Part shown: positions 6,183 to 7,428 of the stretch, piece by piece | How the letters are laid out: the number at the start of each line of letters is the position of its first letter | Position numbering within the stretch: the stretch's first letter is position 1 | Assembly: GCA_027296025.1 (NCBI GenBank) | Contig: JAPUJU010000200.1 | Coordinates: 1-7,428 of the forward strand | Length of the DNA: 7,428 nucleotides | DNA from: a bacterium | Lineage (GTDB): Bacteria; Krumholzibacteriota; Krumholzibacteriia; WVZY01 | Direction: 5' to 3' | Translations under genes and position numbers: made by a program | Notes under the pieces: model-generated | The model's database searches: none | What the model was told of the DNA's origin: nothing | Seen by the model: only the letters and a program-made list of their open reading frames with translations

Positions 6183-7428
6183 ATGTCGATCGATATCAAA
6201 GGCCGGAATATTCGGGCACCGAGAGGGTCTGAACTCAGTTGCAAAGGCTGGGGACAGGAGGCGGCGTTGCGCATGTTGTGCAACAACCTCGATCCGGAAG
6301 TCGCGGAGGATCCCAAGAATCTCATCGTGTACGGTGGGCGTGGCAAGGCTGCCCGGAACTGGGACGCGTTTGCGCGGATCGTCGAGAGCCTTCGGACGCT
6401 CGATAACGACGAAACCTTGCTCGTACAGTCCGGGAAACCCGTTGCGACGTTCAAGACGCACAGCGGTGCACCGCGGGTACTGATTGCGAACTCGTTGCTG
6501 GTACCCAAGTGGGCGACGTGGGAGCACTTCTGGGAACTCGAGAGCAAGGATCTCATGATGTACGGCCAGATGACCGCCGGCAGCTGGATGTACATCGGGA
6601 CACAGGGAATTCTGCAGGGAACCTACGAGACGTTCGGTGCCTGCGCGGACAAACACTTTGGCGGGTCGCTGAAGGGGCGCGTGGTATTGACCGGTGGGCT
6701 CGGCGGGATGGGGGGCGCGCAGCCGCTTGCGGTTACGATGAATGGCGGGGTTTGTATCGCCGTCGATGTCGATCCACGGCGCATCGAACGACGTGTCGAG
6801 ACCCGATACCTTGATTCGATGACCGATAGCCTCGACGAGGCACTAGAACGTACGATGGACGCTCGGGAAAAAGGGCACCCCCTGTCGATCGGCGTTGTCG
6901 GGAACGCGGCGGATGTGTTTCCGGAAATCCTCCGCCGCGGTGTCACGATCGATGCTGTCACCGATCAGACGTCGGCGCACGACGCGTTGAACGGATACGT
7001 TGCGTCCGGTGTCTCTCTCGACGAGGCGGCAAGACTTCGAGAAAAGGACCCTGAAGACTACATCGCCCGTTCGATGGCGTCGATGGCGACTCAGGTCGAA
7101 GCAATGGTTGGTTTCCAGAAGGCCGGTGCGATCGTCTTCGACTACGGGAACAACATACGCGGCCAGGCGGAGAAGGCCGGTTACAAGGATGCTTTTTCGT
7201 TCCCCGGTTTTGTTCCCGCGTTCATTCGCCCGTTGTTCTGCCAGGGAAGCGGACCCTTCCGCTGGATCGCTCTTTCCGGTGATCCCGCAGATATCGCGGC
7301 CAGTGATGACCTGATGCTCGATTTGTTTGACCATAAGGAGGGCCTGGTGCGATGGATTCGTATGGCCCGCGAACGGGTCGCGTTTCAGGGACTGCCCGCC
7401 CGGATCTGCTGGTTGAAGTACGGCGAGC
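6183..7428 (+). CDS. hutU: urocanate hydratase (urocanase), 3' end outside window
   Basis: Urocanate hydratase uses tightly bound NAD+ to add water to urocanate, giving imidazolonepropionate: the second step of histidine degradation to glutamate, in the cytoplasm. The visible 415 residues, about three quarters of a usual protein of about 555, match the family throughout: APRG near the N-terminus, YGGRGKAARN at 50-59, QSGKPV at 82-87, MTAGSW at 130-135 followed by the YIGTQGILQGTYETF stretch, the glycine-rich GGLGGMGG at 171-178 (NAD-binding region), TDQTSAHDALNGY at 260-272, FDYGNNIR at 319-326, RPLFCQGSGPFRW around Cys353, and GLPARICW with Cys409. The last corresponds, by my recollection of the Pseudomonas putida sequence, to the active-site Cys410. 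No key motif is missing and no frameshift is seen. It has its own promoter and ribosome site and appears independent of the upstream envelope genes; other hut genes, if linked, would lie to the right. Confidence 0.98.
   Translation, partial: MSIDIKGRNIRAPRGSELSCKGWGQEAALRMLCNNLDPEVAEDPKNLIVYGGRGKAARNWDAFARIVESLRTLDNDETLLVQSGKPVATFKTHSGAPRVLIANSLLVPKWATWEHFWELESKDLMMYGQMTAGSWMYIGTQGILQGTYETFGACADKHFGGSLKGRVVLTGGLGGMGGAQPLAVTMNGGVCIAVDVDPRRIERRVETRYLDSMTDSLDEALERTMDAREKGHPLSIGVVGNAADVFPEILRRGVTIDAVTDQTSAHDALNGYVASGVSLDEAARLREKDPEDYIARSMASMATQVEAMVGFQKAGAIVFDYGNNIRGQAEKAGYKDAFSFPGFVPAFIRPLFCQGSGPFRWIALSGDPADIAASDDLMLDLFDHKEGLVRWIRMARERVAFQGLPARICWLKYGE

Noticed and set aside
6005..7334. Several minus-strand frames of 100-200 codons opposite hutU and the intergenic gap
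   Set aside because: hutU is certain on the + strand across this stretch, and the antisense products are low-complexity Arg/Ser-rich sequences without domains.

Overview
The window reads as one gene-dense stretch, all on the + strand, from a moderately GC-rich Gram-negative (diderm) bacterium. Three consecutive genes concern the outer membrane: a probable lipoprotein made of NHL-type propeller repeats (cut by the left edge), a very large predicted outer-membrane beta-barrel protein of about 1,126 residues, and a TamA/BamA-like Omp85 protein. After a 155-base gap with hairpins and a candidate promoter comes hutU, urocanate hydratase, cut by the right edge. The large protein belongs to a type I recall (from memory, not searched) from Gemmatimonadota, Eisenbacteria, Krumholzibacteriota, Latescibacterota and similar FCB-related or uncultured lineages. 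That points to such a phylum, but four genes cannot fix the taxon.

Layout. 3-899: C-terminal and central part of a six-bladed NHL propeller protein whose signal peptide and start lie partly outside the window. 936-4316: giant beta-strand protein; its extreme N-terminus is ambiguous because the ATG coupled to the upstream stop is in a different frame from the body of the gene. 4303-6027: Omp85 protein with three POTRA-like segments and a C-terminal barrel carrying the VRGY motif; its GTG start overlaps the end of the preceding gene by 14 bases. 6028-6182: two or three hairpins, probably terminating the envelope operon, then a sigma70-like promoter and a strong Shine-Dalgarno for hutU. 6183 to the right edge: hutU.

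How they fit together. The first three genes are tightly spaced and probably co-transcribed. An exported propeller lipoprotein, a huge barrel and an Omp85 insertase side by side suggest, as an inference only, a dedicated outer-membrane assembly or secretion module: the Omp85 inserts the barrel, and the propeller acts as a periplasmic accessory loosely like BamB of the BAM complex. hutU is a separate metabolic unit (histidine degradation) with its own promoter. I see no tRNA, rRNA, CRISPR, insertion sequence or phage gene here.
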